From Altibacter lentus (GTDB lineage: Bacteria; Bacteroidota; Bacteroidia; Flavobacteriales; Flavobacteriaceae): a stretch of DNA of 64,000 bases. Both the position numbers and the translations under genes were made by a program. This document shows positions 36,250 through 44,829 of this stretch, piece by piece; within the stretch, counting starts at the first letter, position 1; every line of letters starts with the position of its first letter. The stretch covers positions 2,744,963 through 2,808,962 of the forward strand of contig NZ_KN050846.1 in the NCBI RefSeq assembly GCF_000746845.1, written 5' to 3'. Below the pieces are notes generated by a model. That model saw nothing but the letters and a program-made list of their open reading frames with translations, was not told the DNA's origin and made no database searches.

Positions 36250-37601
36250 AAGAGATGAAGGACATAGAGGCCATATATTTCGTAGGTGTTGGAGGTATCG
36301 GGATGAGTGCCTTGGCGCGTTACTGTAAATTGCTGGGAAAAACAGTTTCGGGATATGACAAGACACCCACCGATCTTACCGCAGCTTTGGTAAATGAGGG
36401 TATTGATGTAACCTATGTGGATGCTGTTGGTGAAGTTCCTGAAGCCTTTCAGAATAAAGAAAACGCACTAATCGTCTATACACCCGCAATTCCGGGTTCG
36501 AGTCGACTCTTGCATTATTTTACTTCGGAAGGGTTCTCTGTTGTGAAACGCTCCAAACTTCTTGGTGCGGTCACAGAGAATTCTTTGTGTCTTGCGGTAG
36601 CCGGTACTCATGGGAAAACCACCACGTCGGCGATCTTAGGACACCTCTTGGCTGCGTGCGATATGCCTGTTACAGCGTTCCTTGGAGGTATTGCAGAGAA
36701 TTACGGCAGTAACTTTATAAGCAATGGGACCGAGATCACCGTGGTAGAAGCAGATGAATTCGACCGTTCATTTCTCACCTTACGACCCGATATCGCTTGC
36801 GTGACCTCAATGGATGCAGATCACCTGGATATCTATGGCGATTCTGCAACCATAGAAGAAGCATTTAAAAGTTTTACGGCATTACTTCCCGATGCAAATA
36901 ATTTGTTGTTTCGAAAAGGATTGCCTTTAGAGGGGCAAACCGTAGCAGTGGGCGAGGCAGCTGATTTTGAGGCGCAGAACATTCGAATCGAGGACGGAGT
37001 TTATCATTTTGACCTTAAGACACCCAACATCATATTACGAGATCTTGTTTTTAATCTGCCCGGACATCATAACCTACACAATGCTGTAACTGCTTTGGGC
37101 ATGGCCATTCTTTCCGGTATCCCAACACCCGGCCTGCCCAAAGCTTTACAAAATTTTAAAGGAGTACAACGACGCTTTTCTTACAAGATAAAACGGGATG
37201 ACTTGGTTCTTATAGATGATTATGCACACCATCCCACCGAGATCGATGCATTGCATCAGGCAGTGGAAGAAATGTACCCGGAAGATAAGAAATTGATTGT
37301 TTTTCAGCCACATTTATTCAGTAGAACCAAAGATTTTGCTTCAGGTTTCGCACAAAGCCTTTCAAAATTCGATGAGATCCTGCTCCTTGATATATATCCG
37401 GCACGGGAAGAACCCATGGAAGGAATTACGTCTGAATGGTTGCTCGATCAAATTTCCGCAGCAACTAAAGAATTAGTTACCAAAGAGCATTTGGCTCGTA
37501 AGATACAAGCCTCCCGATGTCGTATTAAAATGCTTGTAGGCGCCGGTGATATTGGAGCTGAAGTAGAAAGAATCACTAAAATCTTGAGTCATGAAAGTTA
37601 A
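36246..37601 (+). CDS. murC: UDP-N-acetylmuramate:L-alanine ligase
   Basis: The 451-residue ligase adds the first stem-peptide residue. It shows the N-terminal pattern [15 protein letters not shown], the ATP loop [10 protein letters not shown] near residue 119, and the segments EADEFDRSF and [10 protein letters not shown]. The start overlaps the murG stop and the end overlaps the ftsQ start by 11 bases, so translation is coupled on both sides. Confidence 0.96.
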   Translation: MKEMKDIEAIYFVGVGGIGMSALARYCKLLGKTVSGYDKTPTDLTAALVNEGIDVTYVDAVGEVPEAFQNKENALIVYTPAIPGSSRLLHYFTSEGFSVVKRSKLLGAVTENSLCLAVAGTHGKTTTSAILGHLLAACDMPVTAFLGGIAENYGSNFISNGTEITVVEADEFDRSFLTLRPDIACVTSMDADHLDIYGDSATIEEAFKSFTALLPDANNLLFRKGLPLEGQTVAVGEAADFEAQNIRIEDGVYHFDLKTPNIILRDLVFNLPGHHNLHNAVTALGMAILSGIPTPGLPKALQNFKGVQRRFSYKIKRDDLVLIDDYAHHPTEIDALHQAVEEMYPEDKKLIVFQPHLFSRTKDFASGFAQSLSKFDEILLLDIYPAREEPMEGITSEWLLDQISAATKELVTKEHLARKIQASRCRIKMLVGAGDIGAEVERITKILSHES

Positions 37602-38307
37602 TTGGGGTCTTATAAAATTTATGGTTTTAAGTGCACTCGTTGTCTTCTTGTTTAGTTTTTCGAAAAGCAGAAACGAAAGCAGAAAATTAACAGAAATAAA
37701 AGTTGAGTTTGTTGATGAGAACGACCCATTTATCACGGTAAACACGGTTAATAAATTGTTAATACAAAATAAGGACAGCGTTACGAGTATCGATAAAGAA
37801 ACTTTAGTTTTGAAAGAGATGGAAGATAGGCTATTGAAAAACCCTATGATCCGTGATGCCGAGGTATTTGTAACTGTGGACGGGGTATTAGGGGCGAAAA
37901 TTGAACAACGCGAGCCCATCGCGAGAGTTGCTGCTTCGCCACATTTCTATCTGGATAGCGACGGGAAGAAGATGCCTTTGTCATCGGTTTATTCAGCCAG
38001 AGTACCCTTGATCACCGGAACATCAGTGTCGGAATTTTCAGAAGTAACGCCCCTGCTTTTAAAAATTAAAGAAGATGCTTTTATGAAGAGTACTGTCGTG
38101 GGAGTCCATGTACACAGTAACGGAACCATCGATTTGAGATTGCGAAAACACGATTGTAAGGTGTTGTTTGGAAAACCAACAGGCATCGAGAAGAAATTTC
38201 AGAATTTCAAGGCATTTTATAAGAAAACGAAACAAGACAGTACGCTTTCAAGCTACGGTTTGGTGAATTTACAATTTGAAAATCAAGTGGTAGCCACAAA
38301 AAAATAA
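37591..38307 (+). CDS. ftsQ: Cell division protein FtsQ
   Basis: The 238-residue bitopic protein has a very short cytoplasmic tail, one membrane helix (about 8-25) and a periplasmic part with a POTRA-like domain (about 30-105, LTEIKVEFVDEN to EQREPIARV) followed by the FtsQ beta domain. Conservation is weak outside Bacteroidota, so the position between murC and ftsA supports the call. It should form the FtsQLB complex with the ftsL product. Confidence 0.88.
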   Translation: MKVNWGLIKFMVLSALVVFLFSFSKSRNESRKLTEIKVEFVDENDPFITVNTVNKLLIQNKDSVTSIDKETLVLKEMEDRLLKNPMIRDAEVFVTVDGVLGAKIEQREPIARVAASPHFYLDSDGKKMPLSSVYSARVPLITGTSVSEFSEVTPLLLKIKEDAFMKSTVVGVHVHSNGTIDLRLRKHDCKVLFGKPTGIEKKFQNFKAFYKKTKQDSTLSSYGLVNLQFENQVVATKK

Positions 38308-38311
38308 GGGA

Positions 38312-39640
38312 ATGGAAAACGACAACATAGCTGTAGGTTTAGATATTGGAACTACCAAGATTGTTGCCATGATTGGTAGAGAGAACGAGTACGGGAAAAT
38401 GGAGATCCTTGGCATTGGTAAATCCAAAAGTCTTGGTGTACATCGCGGTGTTGTGAACAACATTACCCAAACTATTCAATCCATTCAACAAGCGGTTCAA
38501 GACGCGGAAACTTCCTCGGGGATCAAGATCAAAGAAGTAGTAGTGGGCATTGCGGGACAACACATTCGGAGCCTGCAACACAGCGACTATATTACCAGGA
38601 CCAATAGCGATGAAGTAATTGACGAAGGCGATATTGACCGTCTTTGCAATCAAGTGCATAAGCTGGTGATGCTTCCGGGAGAAGAGATCATTCATGTACT
38701 GCCCCAGGATTTTAAAGTTGACGGACAGGCCGAAATCAAAGAACCTATTGGAATGTACGGCGGTCGTTTGGAAGCTAATTTTCATGTGGTCGTGGGTCAG
38801 GTATCCTCTATTCGCAATATTGGAAGGTGTGTAAAGAGTTCCGGATTGGAATTATCTGGTATTACCTTGGAACCTTTAGCTTCGGCAAATGCCGTATTGA
38901 GCCAGGAAGAGAAAGAGGCAGGAGTCGCATTGATCGATATTGGTGGAGGAACTACCGATCTCGCCATCTTTAAGGACGGAATCATTCGTCACACGGCGGT
39001 CATCCCATTTGGAGGAAATGTAATTACCGAAGACATCAAGGAAGGATGCTCCATCATCGAAAAACAAGCAGAACTTTTAAAGATAAAATTTGGTTCGGCC
39101 TGGCCGGGTGAGAACAAGGACAATGAGATCGTTTCTATCCCCGGATTAAGAGGTCGTGAGCCAAAAGAGATCACGTTGAAGAACCTCTCAAAGATCATAC
39201 ATGCCAGAGTCGTTGAGATCGTTGAACAGGTGTATTTGGAGATCAAGAACTATGGGCATGAAGAACAGAAGAAAAAACTGATCGCCGGTATCGTTTTAAC
39301 GGGTGGAGGAGCACAACTTCAACATATTAAACAATTGGTGGAGTACATCACCGGCATGGACACCCGTATTGGATATCCCAACGAACACCTCGCCGGAGAT
39401 ACAGACAGTGAAACAACCAGCCCTATGTATGCTACGGCCGTGGGATTGGTGCTGAACAGCTTGAAAAGCAAACCAAAATTTAAACAAGCCACGTCATTTT
39501 CTACCATGGAAGCATCTCAGGATGGCCCGGAGGACCAGAATACAGACGAAGAAGAGATAGAAGATACACCTAAAGAGCGGAAACGCTTTTTTGATAAATG
39601 GGCTGAAAAGTTTAAGGAATTCTTAGACAACGCAGAGTAA
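38312..39640 (+). CDS. ftsA: Cell division protein FtsA
   Basis: The 442-residue actin-like ATPase tethers FtsZ to the membrane. Nucleotide-binding segments: GLDIGTTKIVAMIG near residue 9, DIGGGTTDLAIF near residue 209 and GIVLTGGGAQLQ near residue 328. After a charged linker, the C-terminus (FFDKWAEKFKEFL) forms the expected amphipathic membrane-binding helix. It lies four bases after ftsQ and 42 before ftsZ. Confidence 0.96.
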   Translation: MENDNIAVGLDIGTTKIVAMIGRENEYGKMEILGIGKSKSLGVHRGVVNNITQTIQSIQQAVQDAETSSGIKIKEVVVGIAGQHIRSLQHSDYITRTNSDEVIDEGDIDRLCNQVHKLVMLPGEEIIHVLPQDFKVDGQAEIKEPIGMYGGRLEANFHVVVGQVSSIRNIGRCVKSSGLELSGITLEPLASANAVLSQEEKEAGVALIDIGGGTTDLAIFKDGIIRHTAVIPFGGNVITEDIKEGCSIIEKQAELLKIKFGSAWPGENKDNEIVSIPGLRGREPKEITLKNLSKIIHARVVEIVEQVYLEIKNYGHEEQKKKLIAGIVLTGGGAQLQHIKQLVEYITGMDTRIGYPNEHLAGDTDSETTSPMYATAVGLVLNSLKSKPKFKQATSFSTMEASQDGPEDQNTDEEEIEDTPKERKRFFDKWAEKFKEFLDNAE

Positions 39641-39682
39641 ACCCAGCTAAAATGAAATTAAAAACCTCACAAAATTAAGTAT

Positions 39683-41728
39683 ATGAGCAGCAACACAGAA
39701 TTTGACAACATTTCTTTTGATCTGCCAAAAAACCAATCCAACGTGATAAAGGTCATTGGCGTGGGAGGTGGCGGCAGTAACGCCATCAACCACATGTTTA
39801 GCCAAGGAATCAAAGGCGTGGATTTCGTTATTTGCAACACCGATGCCCAGGCACTCGAGAATAGCCCTGTGCCGGTGAAGATCCAGCTTGGGGTGTCCTT
39901 GACCGAAGGACTGGGAGCAGGTGCCAACCCAAAGATCGGTGAGCAATCGGCTGTGGAAAGCCTTGAAGAGATCAAGAACATGCTCGCTACCAATACTAAA
40001 ATGATCTTTATCACCGCCGGTATGGGTGGTGGTACCGGTACCGGTGCCGCACCGATCATTGCCAAGATGGCCAAGGAATTGGACATTCTAACCGTAGGCA
40101 TAGTGACCATCCCTTTTCAGTTTGAGGGGAAAATACGCAACGATCAAGCACAGATAGGTGTCGAGAATTTACGTCAAAATGTAGATTCTTTGGTAGTGAT
40201 AAACAATAATAAATTACGTGAGGTATATGGAAACCTTGGTTTTAAAGCCGGTTTCTCTAAAGCCGATGAGGTATTGGCCACCGCGGCTCGAGGAATCGCC
40301 GAGGTGATTACCCATCACTACACTCAAAATATTGACTTGCGCGATGCCAAGACCGTACTGTCTAACAGCGGTACTGCCATTATGGGAAGCGCCAATGCCA
40401 TAGGTGAGAACCGAGCACACGTAGCCATTAGTAAAGCTCTGGACTCTCCTTTGTTGAACGACAATAAAATACGGGGAGCGAAGAACGTTCTATTGCTAAT
40501 CGTTTCAGGAAGTGAAGAGATCACCATCGATGAAATTGGAGAAATTAGTGATTATATTCAGGATGAGGCCGGACATAGTGCCAACATCATCATGGGAGTG
40601 GGTGAAGACGAAACCTTAGACGGTGCGATCTCTATTACCGTGATCGCGACAGGGTTCAATGCCGAGCAACAGCATGAGATCGTCAATACCGAATCGAAGA
40701 AGATCATCCACACACTGGAAGAAGAACAACGCGCAGAGCAGGTGTTGACCACCAAGCCTTCTGCGGGACCCGTGGAATTGCCCAAAGAAGGACCAACCCG
40801 GTCTTCTGAAGCGCCTTCTGAAAAAGCACCTGTTATAAAGCACACGCTGTTCGAAGAAGAGGAAGAAACGCCCAAACCACAAATGAGCCTTCCGTTCGAC
40901 GGGTACATTAAGACTTCAGAATTGATCAAGAACATAGACGTTCAATTTGAAGAGATCAACATCCATCATTTGGCCGAGTTCGAACAAATTCTTATCAATG
41001 AGATCGACGTCAACGAATTTGTGATCGTTGAACCAAAACCTCGTGAAGAAGTACGTAGGCCAATTATTTCTGAAAAAGCTTCAGAAGAAGAATTTACCTA
41101 TACAAAACCGAAGCAAACTTCAGAAACAGACGAACAAATGCTTATGTTCGACCTTCCATTGCATAACTCCGGTGAGGAGGATACGGAAAGGAAAAAGAAG
41201 AAGGAAGAAGAGTCTGAAATCACCACTTCACGGGTGGAAGAGATCGAAGTGAAGGACCATGTGGAGATCATTCCGGTGACTGAAGTCTCCGGCGAAGGCA
41301 TAAAACGATACAGTCTGGATGATTATCAAGAGGTTGAAAACATGCTTAACGAAGCAAAACCTACTGCTAAAAGTACAGAGATCCTTGAAGAAGAAATTGT
41401 TTTTGAGAAAAAGACGATCGCAGCTCCCGAAGCACCCGAAACCGATGTGGATGAGCCAGCCGATCCAATGAACTCTCCAATTTCAAAAATACTGAGAGAT
41501 CGCTCTGAAGAGCGTAAGAAGAAGATGAAGGAGTTCAATTATAAATTCAGGAACAGTGCTTCCAAAATTGAAGATATTGAAAAACAACCGGCATATAAGC
41601 GAATGGGCATCGATCTTGATGAGGGTTCCGATTCGAAAGTAAGTATCTCACGGACTTCTGTAAACACTGATGATGACGATATTGAACTGAGGTCCAATAA
41701 CTCTTTCTTGCATGACAATGTAGACTAG
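39683..41728 (+). CDS. ftsZ: Cell division GTPase FtsZ with a long C-terminal linker
   Basis: The 681-residue tubulin homologue forms the division ring. Residues about 20-330 are the GTPase and polymerisation core: GVGGGGSNAIN near residue 26 and the tubulin signature GGGTGTG at 115-121. A linker of about 300 acidic, low-complexity residues follows, much longer than in E. coli FtsZ (383 residues in all). The conserved C-terminal peptide is probably QPAYKRMGIDLDE (about residues 632-645), which should bind FtsA. A terminator closes the cluster directly after ftsZ. Confidence 0.96.
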   Translation: MSSNTEFDNISFDLPKNQSNVIKVIGVGGGGSNAINHMFSQGIKGVDFVICNTDAQALENSPVPVKIQLGVSLTEGLGAGANPKIGEQSAVESLEEIKNMLATNTKMIFITAGMGGGTGTGAAPIIAKMAKELDILTVGIVTIPFQFEGKIRNDQAQIGVENLRQNVDSLVVINNNKLREVYGNLGFKAGFSKADEVLATAARGIAEVITHHYTQNIDLRDAKTVLSNSGTAIMGSANAIGENRAHVAISKALDSPLLNDNKIRGAKNVLLLIVSGSEEITIDEIGEISDYIQDEAGHSANIIMGVGEDETLDGAISITVIATGFNAEQQHEIVNTESKKIIHTLEEEQRAEQVLTTKPSAGPVELPKEGPTRSSEAPSEKAPVIKHTLFEEEEETPKPQMSLPFDGYIKTSELIKNIDVQFEEINIHHLAEFEQILINEIDVNEFVIVEPKPREEVRRPIISEKASEEEFTYTKPKQTSETDEQMLMFDLPLHNSGEEDTERKKKKEEESEITTSRVEEIEVKDHVEIIPVTEVSGEGIKRYSLDDYQEVENMLNEAKPTAKSTEILEEEIVFEKKTIAAPEAPETDVDEPADPMNSPISKILRDRSEERKKKMKEFNYKFRNSASKIEDIEKQPAYKRMGIDLDEGSDSKVSISRTSVNTDDDDIELRSNNSFLHDNVD

Positions 41729-41774
41729 AATCTTTGTAAAATACCTATATACTTCAATTGCTGTAACACGACGA

Positions 41775-41811
41775 AATCCGGATGTTTATTTTAGAACATT
41801 CGGATTTTTTT
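41775..41811 (+). terminator. Terminator of ftsZ / the dcw cluster
   Basis: AATCCGGATGTT (41775-41786) pairs with AACATTCGGATT (41795-41806) with one G-T pair, eight-base loop, then T-run. Confidence 0.9.
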
Positions 41812-41875
41812 AGGGCAGAACTTCTTTTTCAGAAACCATAGAATTACTATCTTCGCACTCTATTTAAAAAGTGAT

Positions 41876-42325
41876 ATGAGTTTACAGCAACAGGTTATGG
41901 ATGCCATGAAGACGGCGATGAAAGGAAAGGATACTGTTGCGCTTCAGGCATTGCGTGCCGTGAAGTCGGGGATCTTGTTAGCACAGACCGAAAGTGGTGC
42001 AAAGGAAACCATTTCTGAAGCCGAGGAACTCAAACTACTTCAAAAGTTGGTAAAACAACGAAAGGATAGTGCAGCTATTTACATAGAGCAAGGGCGTACG
42101 GACCTTGCCGAGCCGGAGTTGGCGGAGGCTGCCGTGATCGAGCAGTTCTTGCCCGAGCAGCTTAGTGAAGAAGAAGTCGCCAAAATCGTCAACGAGATCA
42201 TCGCACAAACGGGAGCGACTTCCATGAAAGACATGGGAAAGGTTATTGGGATGGCGAACAGTCGATTGGCGGGAAAAGCTGATGGTAAAACAATCGCTAC
42301 GGTCGTAAAGAGCAGATTGTCTTAG
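41876..42325 (+). CDS. GatB/YqeY-domain protein
   Basis: A 149-residue protein made of a single YqeY-type domain, homologous to the tail domain of GatB that contacts tRNA. Segments LRAVKSGILLAQTE, EELKLLQKLVKQRKDSA and EAAVIEQFLPEQLSEEE are typical. The cellular role is not firmly known; a link to tRNA-dependent amidation or tRNA binding is an inference from the GatB likeness. It is separated from ftsZ by a terminator and has a near -7 box (TATCTTCG) upstream. Confidence 0.9.
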   Translation: MSLQQQVMDAMKTAMKGKDTVALQALRAVKSGILLAQTESGAKETISEAEELKLLQKLVKQRKDSAAIYIEQGRTDLAEPELAEAAVIEQFLPEQLSEEEVAKIVNEIIAQTGATSMKDMGKVIGMANSRLAGKADGKTIATVVKSRLS

Positions 42326-42392
42326 AATTAATATAACACCTAAACGTCTTTAGGGCAGTTAGGTAATTTGTAATAATGTAACAAACATAAAC

Positions 42393-42466
42393 GGCCGCGT
42401 GGCGCAACTGAATAGCGCATCAGATTTCGGCTCTGAGGGTTGGGGGTTTGAATCCCTCCGCGGTCA
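42393..42466 (+). tRNA. tRNA-Arg (anticodon UCG)
   Basis: The 74-base sequence folds into a full cloverleaf: 7-bp acceptor stem (GGCCGCG with CGCGGTC, one G-T), 4-bp D stem (GCGC/GCGC), 5-bp anticodon stem (TCAGA/TCTGA) and 5-bp T stem with loop TTTGAAT. The anticodon loop is TTTCGGC, so the anticodon (42427-42429) is TCG, reading CGA (Arg). The 3' CCA is not encoded; the discriminator is A. A strong terminator follows twelve bases later. Confidence 0.93.
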
Positions 42467-42477
42467 CTACAAGCACG

Positions 42478-42508
42478 AAGTTCTGCAATGAAAATTGCAG
42501 AACTTTTT
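42478..42508 (+). terminator. Terminator of tRNA-Arg
   Basis: Perfect 12-bp stem: AAGTTCTGCAAT (42478-42489) with ATTGCAGAACTT (42494-42505), loop GAAA, then T-run. Confidence 0.92.
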
Positions 42509-42558
42509 GTTTTTCAAAGAAAAGAAAGCAAGCTTTCTTTTCTTTGAAAAACAAAAAG
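42503..42558. repeat. 56-bp palindrome downstream of tRNA-Arg
   Basis: Two perfect 27-bp arms (42503-42529 and 42532-42558) separated by AA. Its right arm is also the beginning of the 100-bp tandem repeat unit, and its left arm begins in the tRNA terminator. Confidence 0.9.
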
Positions 42559-42732
42559 TGCAAAGCTTTAGCTTTGTAAACTTCGTATTTGCACAGGGGA
42601 TCGCATTTGGGATCTGTAATCCCTTTTTTTTGCTTTCTTTTCTTTGAAAAACAAAAAGTGCAAAGCTTTAGCTTTGTAAACTTCGTATTTGCACAGGGGA
42701 TCGCATTTGGGATCTGTAATCCCTTTTTTTTT
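42532..42732. repeat. 100-bp tandem repeat, two copies plus a degenerate third start
   Basis: Bases 42532-42631 are repeated at 42632-42732 with a period of 100 and only an extra T near the end; a degraded third start is seen from 42733 (GCTTTCCTTTTCTTTGG). Each unit holds a hairpin (CAAAGCT/AGCTTTG), a wider stem GTGCAAA/TTTGCAC, and ends with GGGAT...ATCCC followed by a T-run, so each unit looks like a small structured RNA with its own terminator. A minus-strand open frame across it (42420-42830) is not a gene. Confidence 0.9.
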
Positions 42733-43051
42733 GCTTTCCTTTTCTTTGGAATCTCCCTGCCGGCCTTCCTTTCAAGCAGAGTAATAAAGTCTCCTTTTGA
42801 CGGTTGATTTCGAAGGATGTTTCCCGGCAAGCAAGTGCTGCGAAAGATGCTGTTATTTTTAAGGTATTTTGTTACAAAAAATGTGTTTTGAGATACTGCG
42901 TTAAGGCTTGAAAAGCTATTTTTAATGCGAAATAATTAGTAGGCCCACCTCGTATGGGTTTTAGTTAGTTTACAGGTGTATCCTACGGTTATTTTAAAAA
43001 TTCAATCAATTTGGTAGACTTGAATTTTTTGTTTCATTGGTTGTAAGCCAG
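42733..43051. other. Intergenic stretch without a recognised gene
   Basis: About 320 bases with no credible reading frame. It holds a weak hairpin CCCA...TGGG near 42951-42959 and an AAATTCAA...TTGAATTT inverted repeat near 42996-43027, and it leads into the strong terminator at 43052. A small plus-strand RNA ending at that terminator is possible but not shown. Confidence 0.4.
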
Positions 43052-43083
43052 AGCCTCTTTGTTGTTACAAAGAGGCTTTTTTA
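43052..43083. terminator. Terminator downstream of the AraC-family gene
   Basis: Perfect 11-bp stem AGCCTCTTTGT (43052-43062) with ACAAAGAGGCT (43067-43077), loop TGTT, with T-run on the plus strand. On the minus strand it follows the end of the 43081-44112 gene less ideally, so it may mainly end a plus-strand transcript. Confidence 0.8.
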
Positions 43084-44112
43084 TTTGCTTCGTATTAGAT
43101 TGCGGTTCTTCTGTCTAAATTCAGAGGGAGTAATACCGTACTGTTCCTTGAACACTTTAGAGAAGTAACTTTTGCTCGAGAGACCAATTTTTTCTACAAT
43201 TTCCGAAATGTTCAACTGGGTTGAAATAAGAAGGTGCTTTGCCAAACCAAGACGGCTTTTTTGGATGTAGTTATTGACCGTACTGCCGTAAAGATATTTG
43301 AAACCTTCCTGTAATTTGTTCACGTTTAGTCCAATCTCTTCGGCCAGGGAATCAATGGTCTCGGGTTGAGAGAGATTCATATCGATCTTGCCCGCTACTT
43401 TCTCGATCAAGTTGATCTCGTGTTCTCTTAAAAGAGAGCGCTTCCCGGCGTCTTTAAGGTCATCATGATATTGAAGTACCAAATAAGTAAGTATCTGATA
43501 CGCTTTTCCTTCCAGGAAGATGCGTCGTATAAAGTCATTGTTTTCAAAGGTATCTATTTTTCTGAAAAGATCTGCGATCTGTAAACTGTAGAAACCGGCA
43601 TAATAAAAAGGGTTGCTTGCTTTAGAGTCCATAAAGAGTTCTTTCAGTTTGGGGTCAAGATTGCGTAATTCACAGTCCATCTTTTCCTGAAATTTTTCAC
43701 GATCTATCTCCAAGCTGCTCACCTTGATCTTCTGGTTCCCCTTGAACTGAAGGATGTGTCCATTATAGCTTCTACTGGCAACAATGGAGCTTTGGTATTG
43801 GTCGATCTCGTTATAGGAGGATTCATCTTCAAAACGGTGAAGCAATCCACCGCTTAAACAAAACAAAAATTTAAGCGGGTGTATCTTGCTCACTATAAAG
43901 TGGATTTCCATATCCTCATGAAAGGTACATTCATAGATTATGAGTCCAAAACCGCCGTGAAAGTTAATGCCGCGAATAGTTCCGGTACCACAATGGTCGG
44001 GAATGCTTACATAATACTCGCCGCAATTCTCTTCGTAGCTCGTGTCAAGTGCTTCGGCGATATCCCTAATTACCTCGTACAGAGGCAACGATTTTACCGT
44101 AATTTGATTCAA
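43081..44112 (-). CDS. AraC-family transcriptional regulator
   Basis: The 343-residue cytoplasmic protein has an N-terminal sensor part of about 230 residues and a C-terminal AraC/XylS double helix-turn-helix (about 240-335, with LAEEIGLNVNKLQEGFKYLYG and ISEIVEKIGLSSKSYFSKVFKEQYGITPSEFR). It starts with TTG at 44112; MNQITVKSLPLYEVI fits the beginning of related flavobacterial proteins. The N-terminal part carries segments such as GTIRGINFHGG and LKFLFCLSGG, typical of a conserved flavobacterial subfamily; the inducer is unknown. Divergent from the 44275 gene. Confidence 0.88.
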   Translation of the reverse strand: MNQITVKSLPLYEVIRDIAEALDTSYEENCGEYYVSIPDHCGTGTIRGINFHGGFGLIIYECTFHEDMEIHFIVSKIHPLKFLFCLSGGLLHRFEDESSYNEIDQYQSSIVASRSYNGHILQFKGNQKIKVSSLEIDREKFQEKMDCELRNLDPKLKELFMDSKASNPFYYAGFYSLQIADLFRKIDTFENNDFIRRIFLEGKAYQILTYLVLQYHDDLKDAGKRSLLREHEINLIEKVAGKIDMNLSQPETIDSLAEEIGLNVNKLQEGFKYLYGSTVNNYIQKSRLGLAKHLLISTQLNISEIVEKIGLSSKSYFSKVFKEQYGITPSEFRQKNRNLIRSK

Positions 44113-44274
44113 AGTCTTTTTGTTTAACCTAAAAGTACGATTTTATTTTTTGTGACAAATTTTCGTGTCGTAATCCTATGGGTTTACTGAAGATAGAGAA
44201 CAATTTTAAATTGTATAAAATCCTTTCTGAAAAAGCAAAAATGTGTATTTTCACTTTTTCAGAAATAAAACAAT

Positions 44275-44805
44275 ATGAACAGAATTTTAGGCATTGGATC
44301 TCGTATTGAACATCCCGAACACGGGAAAGGAGTGGTGACCAATGTGACATCACAAATGTACTGGGTAACGTTTATGGATAAAGGTCTTGAAACTATTGCC
44401 ACAGATGCAGATTTCACTGTGATCGAAGCAGCCGAGGACGAAGTGGATACCGTGAGTTTTTATGAAGTGGAAAAAAGCCTTCGGGAGATCTTAAAGAAAT
44501 GGAGCGATGTGAGCGAGATCGTACCCATAGCCGATAAGTACCGTGGGGGGACGTTGATCCTTCAGCCTAAAGACAGCTCCCTGTCCAACAAAGAGATACC
44601 CATTGAAACCTTTTTTCACAAGATCGTGATGCTTCGGGATCGATTGCGCGTGATGGAACAAAAGATCAACGCCAGTAAATCGATGGACGATCAAGATAAG
44701 ATAGACCTTCAGCAATATATAACGCGTTGTTACGGAAGTTTGACCACCTTCAACGTACTTTTTAAAAATCAGTCACAACAATTCAAGGGCGAAAGCGCCA
44801 AGTAA
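44275..44805 (+). CDS. Conserved hypothetical protein with Tudor-like N-terminus
   Basis: The 176-residue cytoplasmic protein begins with a segment (GIGSRIEHPEHGKGVVTNV ... YWVTFMDKG) that resembles the small SH3/Tudor-like domains of CarD and the UvrD C-terminus, which bind RNA polymerase. The rest is helical with a charged middle (EKSLREILKKW, MLRDRLRVMEQKINAS). No firm family assignment. It lies 24 bases before the Bax-inhibitor gene and may share its transcript. A role in contacting polymerase or nucleic acid is only a guess from the first 60 residues. Confidence 0.72.
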   Translation: MNRILGIGSRIEHPEHGKGVVTNVTSQMYWVTFMDKGLETIATDADFTVIEAAEDEVDTVSFYEVEKSLREILKKWSDVSEIVPIADKYRGGTLILQPKDSSLSNKEIPIETFFHKIVMLRDRLRVMEQKINASKSMDDQDKIDLQQYITRCYGSLTTFNVLFKNQSQQFKGESAK

Positions 44806-44829
44806 ATGTAATTAACCAAATAATTTTCC

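Noticed and set aside
42532-42732. CRISPR array
   Set aside because: Two contiguous 100-bp copies without spacers and without cas genes are a tandem duplication.
42420-42830. A 136-codon minus-strand open frame across the tRNA-Arg and the tandem repeat
   Set aside because: It reads through the tRNA and the repeat, the protein is low-complexity (Lys/Phe-rich repeats) and its end is the usual false translation of a tRNA.
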